Below, in pieces: positions 33,278 through 44,561 of a DNA stretch of 64,000 nt. This DNA comes from Maratus speciosus. Taxonomy: Eukaryota > Arthropoda > Arachnida > Araneae > Salticidae. The notes beneath the pieces are model-generated. The model worked only from the letters and a program-made list of their open reading frames with translations. It was not told the origin of the DNA and did not search any database. The stretch is from the NCBI GenBank assembly GCA_963932465.1, contig OZ010794.1, positions 213,355,748 to 213,419,747 of the forward strand. The letters run 5' to 3'. How positions within the stretch are numbered: position 1 is the stretch's first letter; every line of letters starts with the position of its first letter. A program made the translations under genes and the position numbers.

Positions 33278-34109
33278 AAATAAAGACACAATCCGGCTTA
33301 ATGGTACACAAAACACGAATTTTAATAAGCTAAAAGTTAACTTCTACGTTTCGAGCTGTTTCTACAGTCGTCTTCAGGAAAATGTGATGGTAAAAAGGCT
33401 CAATGTTCAGAGACGAAAGCTTCCTGTACAAGAGATAATTAGTCGAAACTTGACCAATGATTTGGATACAAAAATAGTGTTCCCATCTAGTGAAAATAAA
33501 TATCATAAAGTAATTCTACATCTAATTACATTATTTCAGCTTAAATTTATATTATGTTGCCAAAACTTGAATGAAAACTCAGTTGAACGTGGTTTTGTCC
33601 CTCATGTGTAGACGGCGGCACTCGTGGTTTCTTAACCCCATGAGGGGCAAGCAAAATTGTCTCTATGTATTGAATTCTCACCGGAATAATCGAAAATTTT
33701 TATTTTTAAATAAGGAAAAGCAATGTTTCGACGATTTCCCCCCAAAGTTAAAAATATAAAATTTAGTTAAAATTTTATGGTGAGAATGTTGTTTAAATTA
33801 GGTGAGATATATTTTATCCCACCGCCCCTCAAGGGGTTAAATCGACCTTTTTGATCCATTTGATCTCAGTTCATTAATAATTATTTATTTTCACTAGATG
33901 GCAACACTACATTTTTGTATTCAAATCATTGGTCAAGTTTCGACTAATTATCTCTTGCACAGGAAGCTTTCATCTCTGAGCTTTGAGCCTTTTTACCGTC
34001 ATATTTTCTTGAAGCCGTTTGTAGAAACAGCTCGAAACGTAGAAGTTAACTTCTAGCTTATTAAAGTTCGTGTTTTGTGTACCATTAAGGAGGATTGTGT
34101 CTTTACTTA
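33278..34109. mobile_element. Foldback element, arms about 220 bp
   Basis: AAAGACACAATCCGGCTTAA at the left is matched by AGGAGGATTGTGTCTTTA at the right. Arms run to about 33498 and from about 33890. Each arm holds ACGTTTCGAGCTGTTTCTAC; in inverse this reads CTGAAGACG-type sequence then CGAAACGTAG. A family C MITE occupies the centre. Two open frames here are palindrome by-products. Confidence 0.75.
33636..33836. mobile_element. piggyBac-type MITE, family C
   Basis: TTAA at 33632-33635 and 33837-33840, 201 bp. Starts CCCCATGAGGGGC and ends GCCCCTCAAGGGG. Inner ATTTTATCCCACC and AAATAAGGAAAAGCAAT blocks match 57707-57907. Confidence 0.88.
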
Positions 34110-34459
34110 TTTAGTTTTTAATTAGTTGTAGACAATTACGGATCCACTTCCTTCTTGCTTATTTCAACTAATATTTTTATAACAATTATAGTTAATCGCA
34201 GGCCAAGGATGATATTTTAAAGAATAATTTTAAATTTTCGATTGACTTCTTTCGTCTGATCAACCACTGGGATAATGGCAATTAAAATAACTATTTATAT
34301 ATTTTTTTTGTCGCTATTTAATTTCAGCGTTTTTCATTTTTGTCCATTATAGGACGTTCATTAAGGCTTGTAGCAATCATGTTATCTTACTTCTAAAACT
34401 TAATAGGAAGGACATGAAAAAAAATTCCTATAGCTCTGACTTTATTTAATCAACTACTG

Positions 34460-34967
34460 ACTGGGTCACCAATGAAGTTATGAATAAAGAGGATGAGACA
34501 TATAGTGTGCTGCCTACCAGTTGCGAGTGAAGTAACTGAGGAGGTTGTCACAAGATGGAGGGCTGCTTTTTCTAAATCGAATCTAGTTTCTGAATACGGC
34601 CGGGGCAAACCTCACACCAACAGAATTGAACAAAAAATTTTGCCTTATTTAAGCGTTTTTTTTCATTGAAATATTTTCTTACCATAAAAACTTCTATTTG
34701 TTTTTACTGGTGTCAGTTTGACTTATAAAACAGTAAGTTTGTTTCACCGGTTGTCACAGTATGGCGGAAACGAAGGGTCTGGGTATCGCAAAAGTAAACT
34801 TACACCAGTAAAACTGAAAATATGTTCCTGCTGTTATTTAAGACTGTAATTTTTAATTAATAAGGCTTTTAAATACGGAGATAATTTCTATATCAATTTA
34901 CTGGTGGAAGTTTTCACGGGAGGTATTTAGCCCTTGCGAAAGCGGCTACAGTTGAAGCTTCACTATT
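34460..34967. repeat. Interspersed repeat, inverted copy of 24183-24715
   Basis: AGTGAAGTAACTGAGGAGG, TTGTCACAAGATGGAGGG and GAGACATATAGTGTG are the inverse of blocks in the other copy. It ends next to the TTAA of the family B MITE. Boundaries are approximate. Confidence 0.6.
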
Positions 34968-35044
34968 TTAACCCTTTCCGGCACACTGTGCCCGGGTTGG
35001 GATACCTAATTTTAATTCCAAACTTACGGACGGAACCAAGAATA

Positions 35045-37257
35045 CAGTGACCTCTCACTTATGCGCCTCTCAGTTATACGCGAATTTTGTAAGGTCCCGT
35101 CACGAGGAATATGAAAATAATGCTATACATCTCTCACTTATAAGCGGAACTGTGAATTGTCTCTCTCAGTTATACGCGAAAATAAAACGCAATTCACAAA
35201 ATATGAATTACATTCGAAAGTTCTTTTTTTATCTATAAAAATTTTTCTGCAGGTGTCAAGGTCAAAAGACCGTTCCGCGGCGTCTGAAAGGGTGGATAGG
35301 TTGTTACAATTAGACATTTCACCCTCTCCCCTCAGTTCTAATGTTTTCTTCTTTTCTTTTTTTTCTCTTTTATTTTTATGAATCTACTCGCGTGTTTCTT
35401 TCCGTCTTTGCTATTACGGTAGCACCTGGATTTTATTTTTGTTTTCTTTGTGCAATAAAAATGAGTAAAAAAAAGTTAACAATATCGTTCAAAATGGAGG
35501 TTATAAGAGTAGCAAAAAATGATCCTAAACTGTCAAAAATAAGTTTAGCTCGAAAATTCGATTTGTCAGAATCAACGCTCAGAAGGATTTTAAAGAACAA
35601 GGACTCGATCAAAAAAATGAACAGTAAGTATTCTACACAAGCGAAGAAACGAACAAGAATTCAGAAAGGAAAATTTGAGATTTTAGAAACCACTTTAATT
35701 AAGTTGTTTAGAGAATGAGAGCTTCTAATTTAACCATTAGTGGTGGGTTATTCAAAGAAAAGGCACTCACTTTGTCAACAAAATTGGGAATCGAAATTTT
35801 TTCTGTTTCTTGGGGATGGCTAGAAAAGATTAAGAAAAGACACGGTTTAACAAATCATTGCCTGAGTGGTGAAAGCACAGCTGTTTCAGATTCAACTGTT
35901 AATGAATGGATTGCAGATCTTCCAAATTTAATTCAAAACTTTGATGTTAAGAATATTTTTAACTGCGACGAAACAGGTTTATTTTACCGTCTTTTACCAA
36001 ACAAAACGCTGGATTTTATGGGAGAAACATGTCATAGTGGTAAACACAGCAAAGAAAGAGTGACTGTGCTTTTATGTTACCGCCAATAGTGATTGGTAAA
36101 TCGAAGAAACCACAGTGTTTAAAAAATGTGAAGAAATTGCCATGTTCTTATGCAAGTAGCATCAAAGCCTGGATGACATCGAAAATTTTTTTAGACTTTT
36201 TGAAAGAATTTGATACGAAGATGGCAAAAAAAGAAAGAAACGTTCTGCTATTTATGGACCAGTGTCCCGCCCATCCTCCAGATCTCCCATTGCTGACACA
36301 TACACGAGTTATATTGTTCCCTGCAAATTGTACTAGCAGACTTCAACCATTAGATCTCGGAATAATAAGGTCAGTTAAAGCGCAATATAGGAAAGATTTC
36401 GTGAGAAGAATGTTCATATCACTAGAGCAGAAAAAGGAATTCAAGAAAATTTCGATTCTGGATGCTACGCATATGTTGGTTTCCTCTTGGAATAATGTAA
36501 TAGCCACAACAATTTCTAACTGCTATAGAAAAGCGGGTTTTTTTCATTCAAATGATGTTGAAATTACTCCATTACAGGAAAATGAAAACGACAGCAATGA
36601 TTTTAACGTAGACGTGGAAGAATGGAACAGCATAAGCCAAGATTCTCTTTCTTTTCAAGATTTCGTCAATGTTGATGAAAATTTAACATCAACGGCAATA
36701 AGAGATATTGAAACTATTTGTGATGACGTAAATGCTGAAAAAGAAGTAGAAGAGGATGATAATGATGAAACTGATACTGTGATTGTCCCATCTTATGCTG
36801 CTGCTTTAGGAGCCCTGGGCACTTTGAGATATTACCTTCAAAATGCTGATGTAGCATCAAATACAATGACGCACTTTAATGCATTAGAAAACGTCGTTAT
36901 ACAAACACGACCTAAGCTAAAAAAAAACGACCATTGATGACTTCTTTAAAGAGGACTAATTAGCATTGTTTTTTTCTTTTGTAAGTACTATATCTCTTTC
37001 TACGTAAAATTAAATTTTACGTTTATTGTATTTTTTAAACTAATTTTTATAGTGAAAGTGTAAGAATTTTTTTTTAAAGTACGATATACTAATATTAAAC
37101 CTTTTTTATTTTATAAAATGTTATTAATCATAATTCTTATATTGCAAAATGCTTTTTTCCCCCATAATGTGTATAAAGAAATACTACATCAACATTCTCT
37201 CAGTTATGCGCGATTTTAAATCAATTCCTTCAAACGCGTATAAGTGAGAGGTCACTG
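35045..37257 (+). mobile_element. Tigger/pogo element, complete ends
   Basis: 2213 bp. Starts CAGTGACCTCTCACTTATGC and ends with its inverse, differing at one of the first 22 bases. TA at 35043-35044 and 37258-37259. A second inner pair, CTCTCAGTTAT, is also inverted. It carries one transposase gene, now broken in two places. Confidence 0.95.
35461..36937 (+). pseudogene. Tigger/pogo transposase with two frame breaks
   Basis: Starts MSKKKLTISFKMEVIRVA at 35461, the first ATG that gives the family N-terminus. Order: psq HTH (SKISLARKFDLSESTLRRIL); CENP-B HTH (NLTISGGLFKEKALTL, LEKIKKRHGL); DDE core with NCDETGLFYRLLP, FMDQCPAHPPDLP and LQPLDLGII. All three catalytic Asp are kept, with 31 residues between the second and third. 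Segment 1 ends at 35718 by a frameshift at GAGAATGAG. Segment 2 ends at 36089, where about eight expected codons before LPPIVIGKSKKP are missing and the frame shifts. The acidic C-terminal tail (EVEEDDNDETD) ends at 36937. The otherwise long frames imply fairly recent death. Confidence 0.92.
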
Positions 37258-37398
37258 TATTTTAGTAAAATTTCGCTTTTACAATGAATAGTTAAAGTAG
37301 CATGTTTTTAATTTCTGAAAAAGTCGTTTTAAAATTCCCGTGACAGTCGATCATTTCATCATTTTACAACAAAATTTGCCCGTGCCGGAAAGGGTTAA

Positions 37399-38035
37399 GA
37401 ATATGTCAGTTGCTCTTTATTAATAGTTCCATGGGGTCACCCTATACGCGGTAAATGCGAAAGTTTCGGATAATACCAAATCTCGTGCCACTTCTGTGCT
37501 GAGAATTAATAACGAACGAGTTAGTGCCGTATAGTATAGACAATCCATGCAATTTGTCCTTTATTATGAGACATAATTATATTGGTTATCGGATATCTTA
37601 TCATAGAAAAATAAGAAAAATATATTGTCTATTGTAGTTACAAGCAAATAAATATTTATAAATCTAGCATGCCATAAAGAAATAAAGGTTCGACTAAAAC
37701 AACCAAAATGTGTTTTTTATTACATATCGAGCACATAACTTCTAGAAATAGAGTTTCATATGGAAATTTATAAAATTTCCGAGGTAAAGTAAAAGAAAAT
37801 GACCAAATCTTATGGATTATATATTCCACGAAATGACTATACTTATATTTTTATTTTCAGTGTAACATCCTTCGGTAAAATAACCAATAAAAGATATTTT
37901 TAGGATTCCTTTTGTATTATTATTAATATGGTTAGAAATATTTGTATGAGAAAAGATTTTCGCTGCAACGTTTTTTTAAAGTAATAGCTACATGCATTTT
38001 GTTAGCGTTTAGAATTCGAATTATGCAATTTATAC
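37399..38035. other. A+T-rich spacer, nothing recognised
   Basis: No frame or TIR pair recognised between the family B MITE and the hAT MITE at 38044. Confidence 0.5.
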
Positions 38036-38043
38036 TTTTATAG

Positions 38044-38207
38044 CAGGGGTGTCCAATCTTTTTGTCATAAATTCAGTTGACACCGTTTTTTAAGAATTGT
38101 AATTTTGTCCTTTTCAAATTGCAGAAAATCTGTCATTAAACAAAGTAATAATTCTCTGTACATAAATACTAGTATCTCTATGGCACGCGTGCCGCAGGTT
38201 GGCCCTG
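38044..38207. mobile_element. hAT-type MITE with exact 8-bp duplication
   Basis: Starts CAGGGGTGTCCAATC and ends CGTGCCGCAGGTTGGCCCTG. TTTTATAG flanks it at 38036-38043 and 38208-38215. The GGCACGCGTGCCGCAGG-type end is widespread in hAT MITEs. Confidence 0.92.
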
Positions 38208-38215
38208 TTTTATAG

Positions 38216-39088
38216 GATAGAAGTGTTATTTGCCTGTACACAGTAGGTTTTTATTAATAGAAATTGGATTTTTTTTGTTCAAATTATATACAGTTGAAGA
38301 AAAGTAAATGTACATCTAGTCCACCTTTAATGAGTTTTATCTTCCATAAAATTGTGGTCTGTGTTCTTGTATTTAAAATTATATTTAGGCTAAAAATCGT
38401 TAGTTTTACAAAGATTTTTTTTATTTAATGTAAGTAATATGCAATATATATATACAGATATATATATATACATGAGCCAGAAATTGATTTGTATATGTTT
38501 CGCTTATTAATGTTATTGCACATGAATACGAAACGCAACTTAAATACAAATATACTAATAAAACATCAGCAATATAGAGCAACTATAATGACCTCAACAC
38601 AAGCGAGTTATTCACATAGCTTTTCACCTAATACAGCCTTTTATTAGGTCGTCGGGAATGTCAAGACTGTTAAATGACAAATTGTGCACTATTTTCTACC
38701 ATTAAATCCTTATAATGTTCTTCGGCTTACTTAATAATAAAACATCTGTGATTAAATAAAGCAAAATACCATAAAGATTTAATGGTAGAAAACAGCGTAC
38801 ACTATGGCGTGTTTGGGTTACGACTTTCCCGGCAATCCAAAATCAGAAAAAGGTTGCTTGATTTTGCTGAAGAAGAAAATCCTGCAATGAATCTTTTGTT
38901 ATCCAAATTTGCCGCGACCAAATCGAAAGAATTGTCCATTCACTCACCTCTCAACTAACTGAAAGAATCAGAATAAAGCAAGGAAAGACATACATACTAA
39001 TCCGAAATCAAGATATTTAACACACGATAGATAACCCTGCAAAGAGCTAAGGTAACCCATATTTTCAACACCCGCTGAGTGCATGTAA
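38216..39088. other. A+T-rich spacer, nothing recognised
   Basis: A (TA)n-rich tract lies at about 38442-38471. A TTTTCTACCATTAAATCCTT and AAGATTTAATGGTAGAAAAC pair near 38690 and 38770 suggests a small decayed foldback. No gene. Confidence 0.4.
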
Positions 39089-39234
39089 CAGGGTTGTCAA
39101 ACTGTCGCCCACCTGATACGACTATTTATTTTTAATAGTTGACTTCTTGAATCGGAGTCCTTTGTGGATTAGATAAAGGAATGGTTACTATGAAATTTTA
39201 GTGGTATCCTACGGCCCGTAGTTTGACACCCCTG
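39089..39234. mobile_element. hAT-type MITE, CAGGGGTGTCAAAC family
   Basis: Starts CAGGGTTGTCAAACTG and ends CAGTTTGAC-like GTAGTTTGACACCCCTG. Flanks GCATGTAA and GTATGGAA match at 6 of 8. Inner AATTTTAGTGGTATCC matches 1082-1229. Confidence 0.85.
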
Positions 39235-39311
39235 GTATGGAACTGTGAATAAAAAGAAATGAACATATCCTCACAATACTGCAATTTTAACTGTAACCTG
39301 TTCCACATTTG

Positions 39312-39459
39312 CAGAGTTGCCGCCAAGTCTCCTGCTTTTTGCATAACACTGTTATCTTATAGAAAATGTAGTTCTTTTAAATCGCCCAAATATTTCAACT
39401 AAATAATAGAACGTTTTCTACTTTAAAATACTAGTATCCAAAAAGACTTCGCCGCTCTG
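39312..39459. mobile_element. Foldback MITE, CAGAGTTGCC family
   Basis: CAGAGTTGCCGCCAAGTC and GCTTTTTGCATAACACTG at the left pair with AATACTAGTATCCAAAAAG and GACTTCGCCGCTCTG at the right. The same inner arms occur in 21854-22082. An ATTTG motif lies at both flanks. Confidence 0.7.
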
Positions 39460-39475
39460 GATTTGCAAACTTCCA

Positions 39476-39690
39476 CTAGTAGACTTGAATAGAATATTTA
39501 TCCTTATTTAAACGTTTTATTAGCGCAGAATTTCGGCACAATTCACAAATAAAAACGAATAGATGTTTTTGTATTTATTAAGACAAAAACATTCTCGGAA
39601 TCAGGCGTTTAAACAAGGAGGAGAATCCTATCAAAATTTACTAGTTGTAATTTGTCTCGGCTGTAATTAGGCTATTCGGAACTGGTTACA
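39476..39690. repeat. Interspersed foldback fragment
   Basis: CTTCCACTAGTAGACTTGAA and AATTTACTAGTTGTAATTTG are distant inverted relatives of the TTCCACCAGTAGATTT block at 24269. Probably a decayed relative of the 24183/34460 repeat. Confidence 0.4.
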
Positions 39691-39715
39691 TTTAAAGATT
39701 CGCACTTTTACGGAT

Positions 39716-39913
39716 CAGTGTTGCAGTGGGTTACTTTTTTTTAATTCAGATTTCTTGATTGGCACCACTTTTCTGAAATGTTAAAATTCCCCATGTTTTC
39801 GCCATAATTAATATGTCATTAAATAACGTTAAATAAGGCGAATTTTACTATTTCAAAAAAGTGGTGCCATTCAAGAAATCTGAATTTTAAAAAGTAGTCA
39901 ACTTGCAACACTG
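39716..39913. mobile_element. hAT-type MITE, CAGTGTTGCC family, exact duplication
   Basis: 198 bp, starting CAGTGTTGCAGTGGGTTAC and ending TTGCAACACTG. TTACGGAT flanks it at 39708-39715 and 39914-39921. Confidence 0.94.
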
Positions 39914-40263
39914 TTACGGATATGTTAATTTCTCTTTAATCATATTTCTACGGCAATATATTTTATGGCCACAAAATTTCGTAATGACACTGGTCATTAA
40001 CTCAAATGGCAAAGCTTTGTTTTGCTTTATAAAATTATTTCTCACCATATTCAAAATATAATTTCATACTTAAATTATTTTCCACTACTTTCTTTTACCC
40101 TTTCCAATTTTTGAAAATGAATGTTTCGAAATGGCGATCACTATTTTGAAAACATTATTTTTTTATTATAACCTTCGTAGAATATTGCTATTTTAAATGT
40201 TGAAGAAATATAGAAGGAAGATTATTATTTTTTACAAGTTGTTACCAAAGCTTAACTCATTAA

Positions 40264-40473
40264 CCCCTTGAGGGGCGGTGGTATATTTATAAAACCACTT
40301 AATTTTAATTCCCAAATGCCACGCTGGCGCCAGAATTTTGATTAAAAAAATTCGGTTAACTATGTATACGAAATATAGCATTTTCACATTTATAAATAAA
40401 TTTGTTTTCAAATTCTGGTGCCACTAATTAATTTCAACACTTTACAAATTGAATTGCTTTGCCCCTGAAAGGG
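40264..40473. mobile_element. piggyBac-type MITE, mixed C-like ends
   Basis: TTAA at 40260-40263 and 40474-40477. Starts CCCCTTGAGGGGCGGTGG and ends TTGCCCCTGAAAGGG. The inner AATTCTGGTGCCACTAATT and CACTTAATTTTAATTCC blocks link it to families B and C. Confidence 0.85.
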
Positions 40474-43129
40474 TTAACGCCGGTTAGTACGAAAATCTGC
40501 CATTTGAGAAATACTAAAATTTTAAACATGAAAACCAGTATTTCAGTAAGGAAATTTTCATATTACTTAAAATTAAACATTGAGTGATTAAATAAGTTAA
40601 AATTACAATATGGGAAAACTGGTGTCAACTGGTACCGAGGATAAAAGGTTAATTGTCGTTAATGGGTTAATTTTGAAGCAGCAGTAGCGACAGGCGTTCT
40701 CGAGTCACACTCGAGAAAGAAGTGGAAATGTTTCATTTTAACACTTATCGGTGTTCTCTCTCATGTGACAACGGTAATTTTTCGTATCGGTTGTATGGCA
40801 CGGGTGAGATGACAAGATTAAACCATTCGGGACCAGCATCACTTACCTGAATTTTATTCGGTTTGCACCACTTTTTTTAAAACACTACATTAACTTGTTG
40901 TATTACAGTATGTGCAAGAGAAATATACTGCAAAATTAATTTTTAAGATATAGTGGTGACACATAATATATAAATATTTGTATGTCGTTGTTCTGCGTAT
41001 ATTCAATTAATGCAATTACAACCTAGTAGAGAATCGCGTATAAAAATCTATCGTTTAATAAAGGTTTAATGTAGAGTTCTACATTCTTATACTAATGTAT
41101 TTACAGGATTTACAATTAACCAATATCTTTCGTAATTTCGTTCAATGCAAATCATTTAAAATATTCCACCCACTTTCAGTAGATTCTAGAATTATTAAAT
41201 AACATGCACCATGTTTCTCAGATTTCGAGTCCCACTTTTTCCGAATAGTAATCTTCAACTTCCTTAACCGAATTATTCTTGTCAAATAATGTTAATATTT
41301 CTATTCGGAATTAATACTAATCGATATATAGGAGACTTGATAGGCATATAACATGCATTATTATACAACTTCTTTAGAAATAAATATACCACAAAATTTT
41401 TTGAATGACAAATATTATTATTTTATTTCAAATGACAACACTTATTCTGTAGATTTCATAGCCCCGGTATGCTATTTCTTTCTCCCAGCAAATAAAATGT
41501 CATCTCCAAAAAGTAACGTTCCGTTGTATAAGCCAGTCGTAAAACAAAGCAGATGTCTCATTGTATTGTGAAATATCCTACTGCAATTTTTTTAACTTCT
41601 AAGAATCGCACATTTTCAATTTTTATACCCTCGTATTGGGTAAAAAAAGATACTTTTACATGCAATTTGTTTGAAAACTGCGTCTCAAATTTTTTTGTAG
41701 TTTTTAGCGTCACTTGTTTAATTTTGGCAAATCAAGTACTCCATTTCTGAAAAAAGTAAAGGAAAAAAATTGGGAAACAGCAAATGTATCTTTTTGTTGC
41801 CATTTCCCATAAAAAATATAAAAAAAATGCAATTAAAATAAGTGCTATTTGAATAATAAATGAATGATTTCTGATAAAACAGGGGCTATTTTGTGTTAAA
41901 TTTAATTTTAAGCATCTATATTAATATTACAAACAAATGAAGGCATGTGAATCATTAGATAGCCTTTTTTTTAAGTCTCTTTTATTGGATTTGTGTATTA
42001 TTCAGCGATAGTGACGTCCTATGCGTACTTTATTGTAGATGTTATTTAATACTGGATCGCAAATAAGGAATTCTTCAGCAGATGCGGATGACGTCATTTT
42101 ATATAAAATAAAAGCGCGTGTTTTAATACTTAAAACTGAAAAATGTTTTGGTCTATCTATATATGTATACATACATACATTTTTCATCGGCAACGACACT
42201 AAATTCTGAAAAGCAGAATTCCTGTTTTCTAGTTATAAACTATTTAGTCATACTTAGAACAATTAGCATAATATTTATTCCCTTTTAAACGCAAGTAGCA
42301 TTACCTATCTATGAAAGCATCATTAGCTTTAAATAAGGATGATTCTGAACCAAACTAAATTTGCACTAAATATTATAGAATTATCTTAAACTTCGTCGTT
42401 AAAGTTGCACTTCATAGGAGATAATGATCTTTAAATAACTAAGTACTCATGAGAATTTCCTTTAAATTTGGATATTTTAATGGTTATTATAAATTGAACC
42501 GAATGTGATAAATAAGCATGAATATTTTATCAGCATTAGTGAATCGATCACATGGGGAATAAATTTTAATAAAAGAATAAAACTAACTACATTATATGCA
42601 AATTTTATTCAGGTCAGAATTGTTAAGATTTTAATATATATATATATATTACATTATTAGACATTCCTTCGCGATTTCCCTGTTCTATTCTATATTACTA
42701 CTCTGTATTCACTATATCCATATTCTTAAATAATCTCTATCGTTAATTCTGTTAAATTCGCCTCAATTTAATATCTAGCTTACTGAAATTACTTAAATAT
42801 TAACCTTTTAATTATTCTTAAATTCTATCATGATCTCTGATCATTTTTGGGTTTTCGAATGTTATTTTAAAAATACATTTTATTAAAAATACATTTCATT
42901 TCCCGCGTTGGGTAGATTTAATTCCCCGCCTTCACTTCTTTTTTACCATCAAATCCATCCGCTCATCTGCCAGTTCACTTTCCAATGACATATAACGGCG
43001 TGTTATCCTTAATTCTTAAATGATTCAGAGCTCATATTTGTATTACAACGCTCGGTGATTAAAAAGCAGCTACACCTGATACTCCGGTAGAATTTGTTCG
43101 ATTTTATATTTGTAAATTTTCCACCTAGC
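40474..43129. other. Long A+T-rich stretch, no gene recognised
   Basis: Decayed repeat pieces only. A CTGGTGTCAACTGG and TAAAAGGTTAA run near 40620-40653 may be another TTAA MITE end. Blocks at 41460-41740 are weakly like the 3010-4665 repeat. A (TA)n tract lies near 42637. Open frames up to 72 codons are not recognised. This could be host intergenic or intronic DNA. Confidence 0.45.
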
Positions 43130-43219
43130 TGAGTGTCTAATGAACTATTATTTTAACACAATCAAACTGAGTGGTAAAGTTATCATACGAATTTGATTAT
43201 TTCCAACTGAGCGAAAAAA

Positions 43220-43291
43220 TGCCCAGGCTGGGAATCGAACCCAGATCCTTGGCTTACAAGGCCAATGCTTTTCCGTTTAAGCTAACTGGGC
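43220..43291 (-). tRNA. tRNA-Thr(UGU)-like, copy 1
   Basis: 72 nt. Acceptor GCCCAGT pairs with CCTGGGC except at position 7:66. The anticodon arm TTGGC-CTTGTAA-GCCAA gives anticodon TGT. T arm CTGGG-TTCGATT-CCCAG is perfect. Box A TAGCTTAAACGG and box B GGTTCGATTCC fit the Pol III consensus. A run of six T follows the discriminator A. It could be a functional gene or a tRNA-derived repeat. Confidence 0.8.
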
Positions 43292-43494
43292 CGACAACCA
43301 GCCAGTATAGTTCGCTCAGAAAACCTTATTGGTAGAACATCTGGTCTGTCATGTAGACAGCTCAACAGAATAAACCGCAGATAAAGGAACTCCATATAAA
43401 CGATGGATACGTAGATGAACTATTATTTTAACACAATCAAACTGATTGGTAAAGTTATCATACGAATTTGAATATTTCCAACTGAGCGAAAAAA

Positions 43495-43566
43495 TGCCCA
43501 GGCTGGGAATCGAACCCAGATCCTTGGCTTACAAGGCCAATGCTTTTCCGTTTAAGCTAACTGGGC
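43495..43566 (-). tRNA. tRNA-Thr(UGU)-like, copy 2
   Basis: Identical by eye to copy 1 over its 72 nt. Boxes A and B are intact and the T-run terminator follows. It lies one 275-bp unit from copy 1. Confidence 0.8.
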
Positions 43567-43770
43567 CGACAACCAGCCAGCATATTTCGCTCAGAAAACC
43601 TTATTGGTAGAACATCTGGTCTGTCATGTAGACAGCTCAACAGAATAACCGCAGGTAAAGGAACTCCATATAAACGATGGATACGTAGATGAACTATTAT
43701 TTTAACACAATCAAACTGATTGGTAAAGTTATCATACGAATTTGAATATTTCCAACTTGAGCAAAAAAAT

Positions 43771-43841
43771 TGCCAGGCTGGGAATCGAACCCAGATCCTT
43801 GGCTTACAAGGCCAATGCTTTTCCGTTTAAGCTAACTGGGC
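43771..43841 (-). tRNA. tRNA-Thr(UGU)-like, copy 3, acceptor damaged
   Basis: As copy 1, but one G is missing from the 3' acceptor strand (CCTGGCA), so the acceptor stem is weakened. Flanking T run is seven. Probably a pseudogene. Confidence 0.6.
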
Positions 43842-43892
43842 CGACAACCAGCCAGCATATTTCCAACCAGCCAGCTTACTGGGCCGTTAGCG

Positions 43893-43964
43893 GCCCAGTT
43901 AGCTTAAACGGAAAAGCATTGGCCTTGTAAGCTAAGGATATGGGTTCGATTCCCAGCCTGGGCA
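43893..43964 (+). tRNA. tRNA-Thr(UGU)-like, copy 4
   Basis: First plus-strand copy after the array centre. It has two changes: GCTAA in the anticodon 3' strand (still pairs as G-U) and ATGGG at the T stem (one mismatch). Anticodon TGT and both promoter boxes are kept. Six T follow. Confidence 0.65.
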
Positions 43965-44167
43965 TTTTTTCGCTCAGTTGGAAATATACAAATTCGTATG
44001 ATAACTTTACCAATCAGTTTGATTGTGTTAAAATAATAGTTCATCTACGTATCCATCGTTTATATGGAGTTCCTTTACCTGCGGTTTATTCTGTTGAGCT
44101 GTCTACATGACAGACCAGATGTTCTACCAATAAGGTTTTCTGAGCGAAATATGCTGGCTGGTTGTCG

Positions 44168-44239
44168 GCCCAGTTAGCTTAATCGGAAAAGCATTGGCCT
44201 TGTAAGCCAAGGATCTGGGTTCGATTCCCAGCCTGGGCA
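44168..44239 (+). tRNA. tRNA-Thr(UGU)-like, copy 5
   Basis: As copy 1, except box A reads TAGCTTAATCGG (one change in the D loop). Terminator of six T. Confidence 0.78.
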
Positions 44240-44442
44240 TTTTTTCGCTCAGTTGGAAATATTCAAATTCGTATGACAACTTTACCAATCAGTTTGATTG
44301 TGTTAAAATAATAGTTCATCTACGTATCCATCGTTTATATGGAGTTCCTTTACCTGCGGTTTATTCTGTTGAGCTGTCTACATGACAGACCAGATGTTCT
44401 ACCAATAAGGTTTTCTGAGCGAAATATGCTGTCTGGTTGTCG

Positions 44443-44514
44443 GCCCAGTTAGCTTAAACGGAAAAGCATTGGCCTTGTAAGCCAAGGATCTGGGTTCGAT
44501 TCCCAGCCTGGGCA
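44443..44514 (+). tRNA. tRNA-Thr(UGU)-like, copy 6
   Basis: Same 72-nt sequence as copies 1 and 2 by eye. Boxes A and B intact, six T after the discriminator A. The right-hand direct repeat begins 35 bp beyond it. Confidence 0.8.
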
Positions 44515-44561
44515 TTTTTTCGCTCAGTTGGAAATATTCAAATTCGTATGAGTGTCTAATG

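Larger units (their letters stand above)
34972..37394. mobile_element. piggyBac-type MITE, family B, split by a Tigger element
   Basis: TTAA at 34968-34971 and 37395-37398. The left part runs to 35044 and the right part resumes at 37260, together about 208 bp as in other family B copies. The join of the two parts reads as the family's AAGAATATTTTAGTAAAA block with one TA duplicated. Confidence 0.93.
43130..44561. repeat. Inverted array of a ~275-bp tRNA-bearing unit with 13-bp direct repeats
   Basis: TGAGTGTCTAATG stands at both ends (43130-43142 and 44549-44561), as if the block had been inserted with a target duplication. Inside, three units on the left face three on the right around a centre at about 43858-43892. 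The left units have a period of 274-275 bp. Each unit holds one tRNA-Thr-like gene plus flanking blocks such as GGTAGAACATCTGGTCTGTC and TTTAACACAATCAAACTGA. The arms are nearly identical, so the duplication is young or kept uniform by conversion. The outermost right unit lacks about 45 bp present at the left end. Confidence 0.92.
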
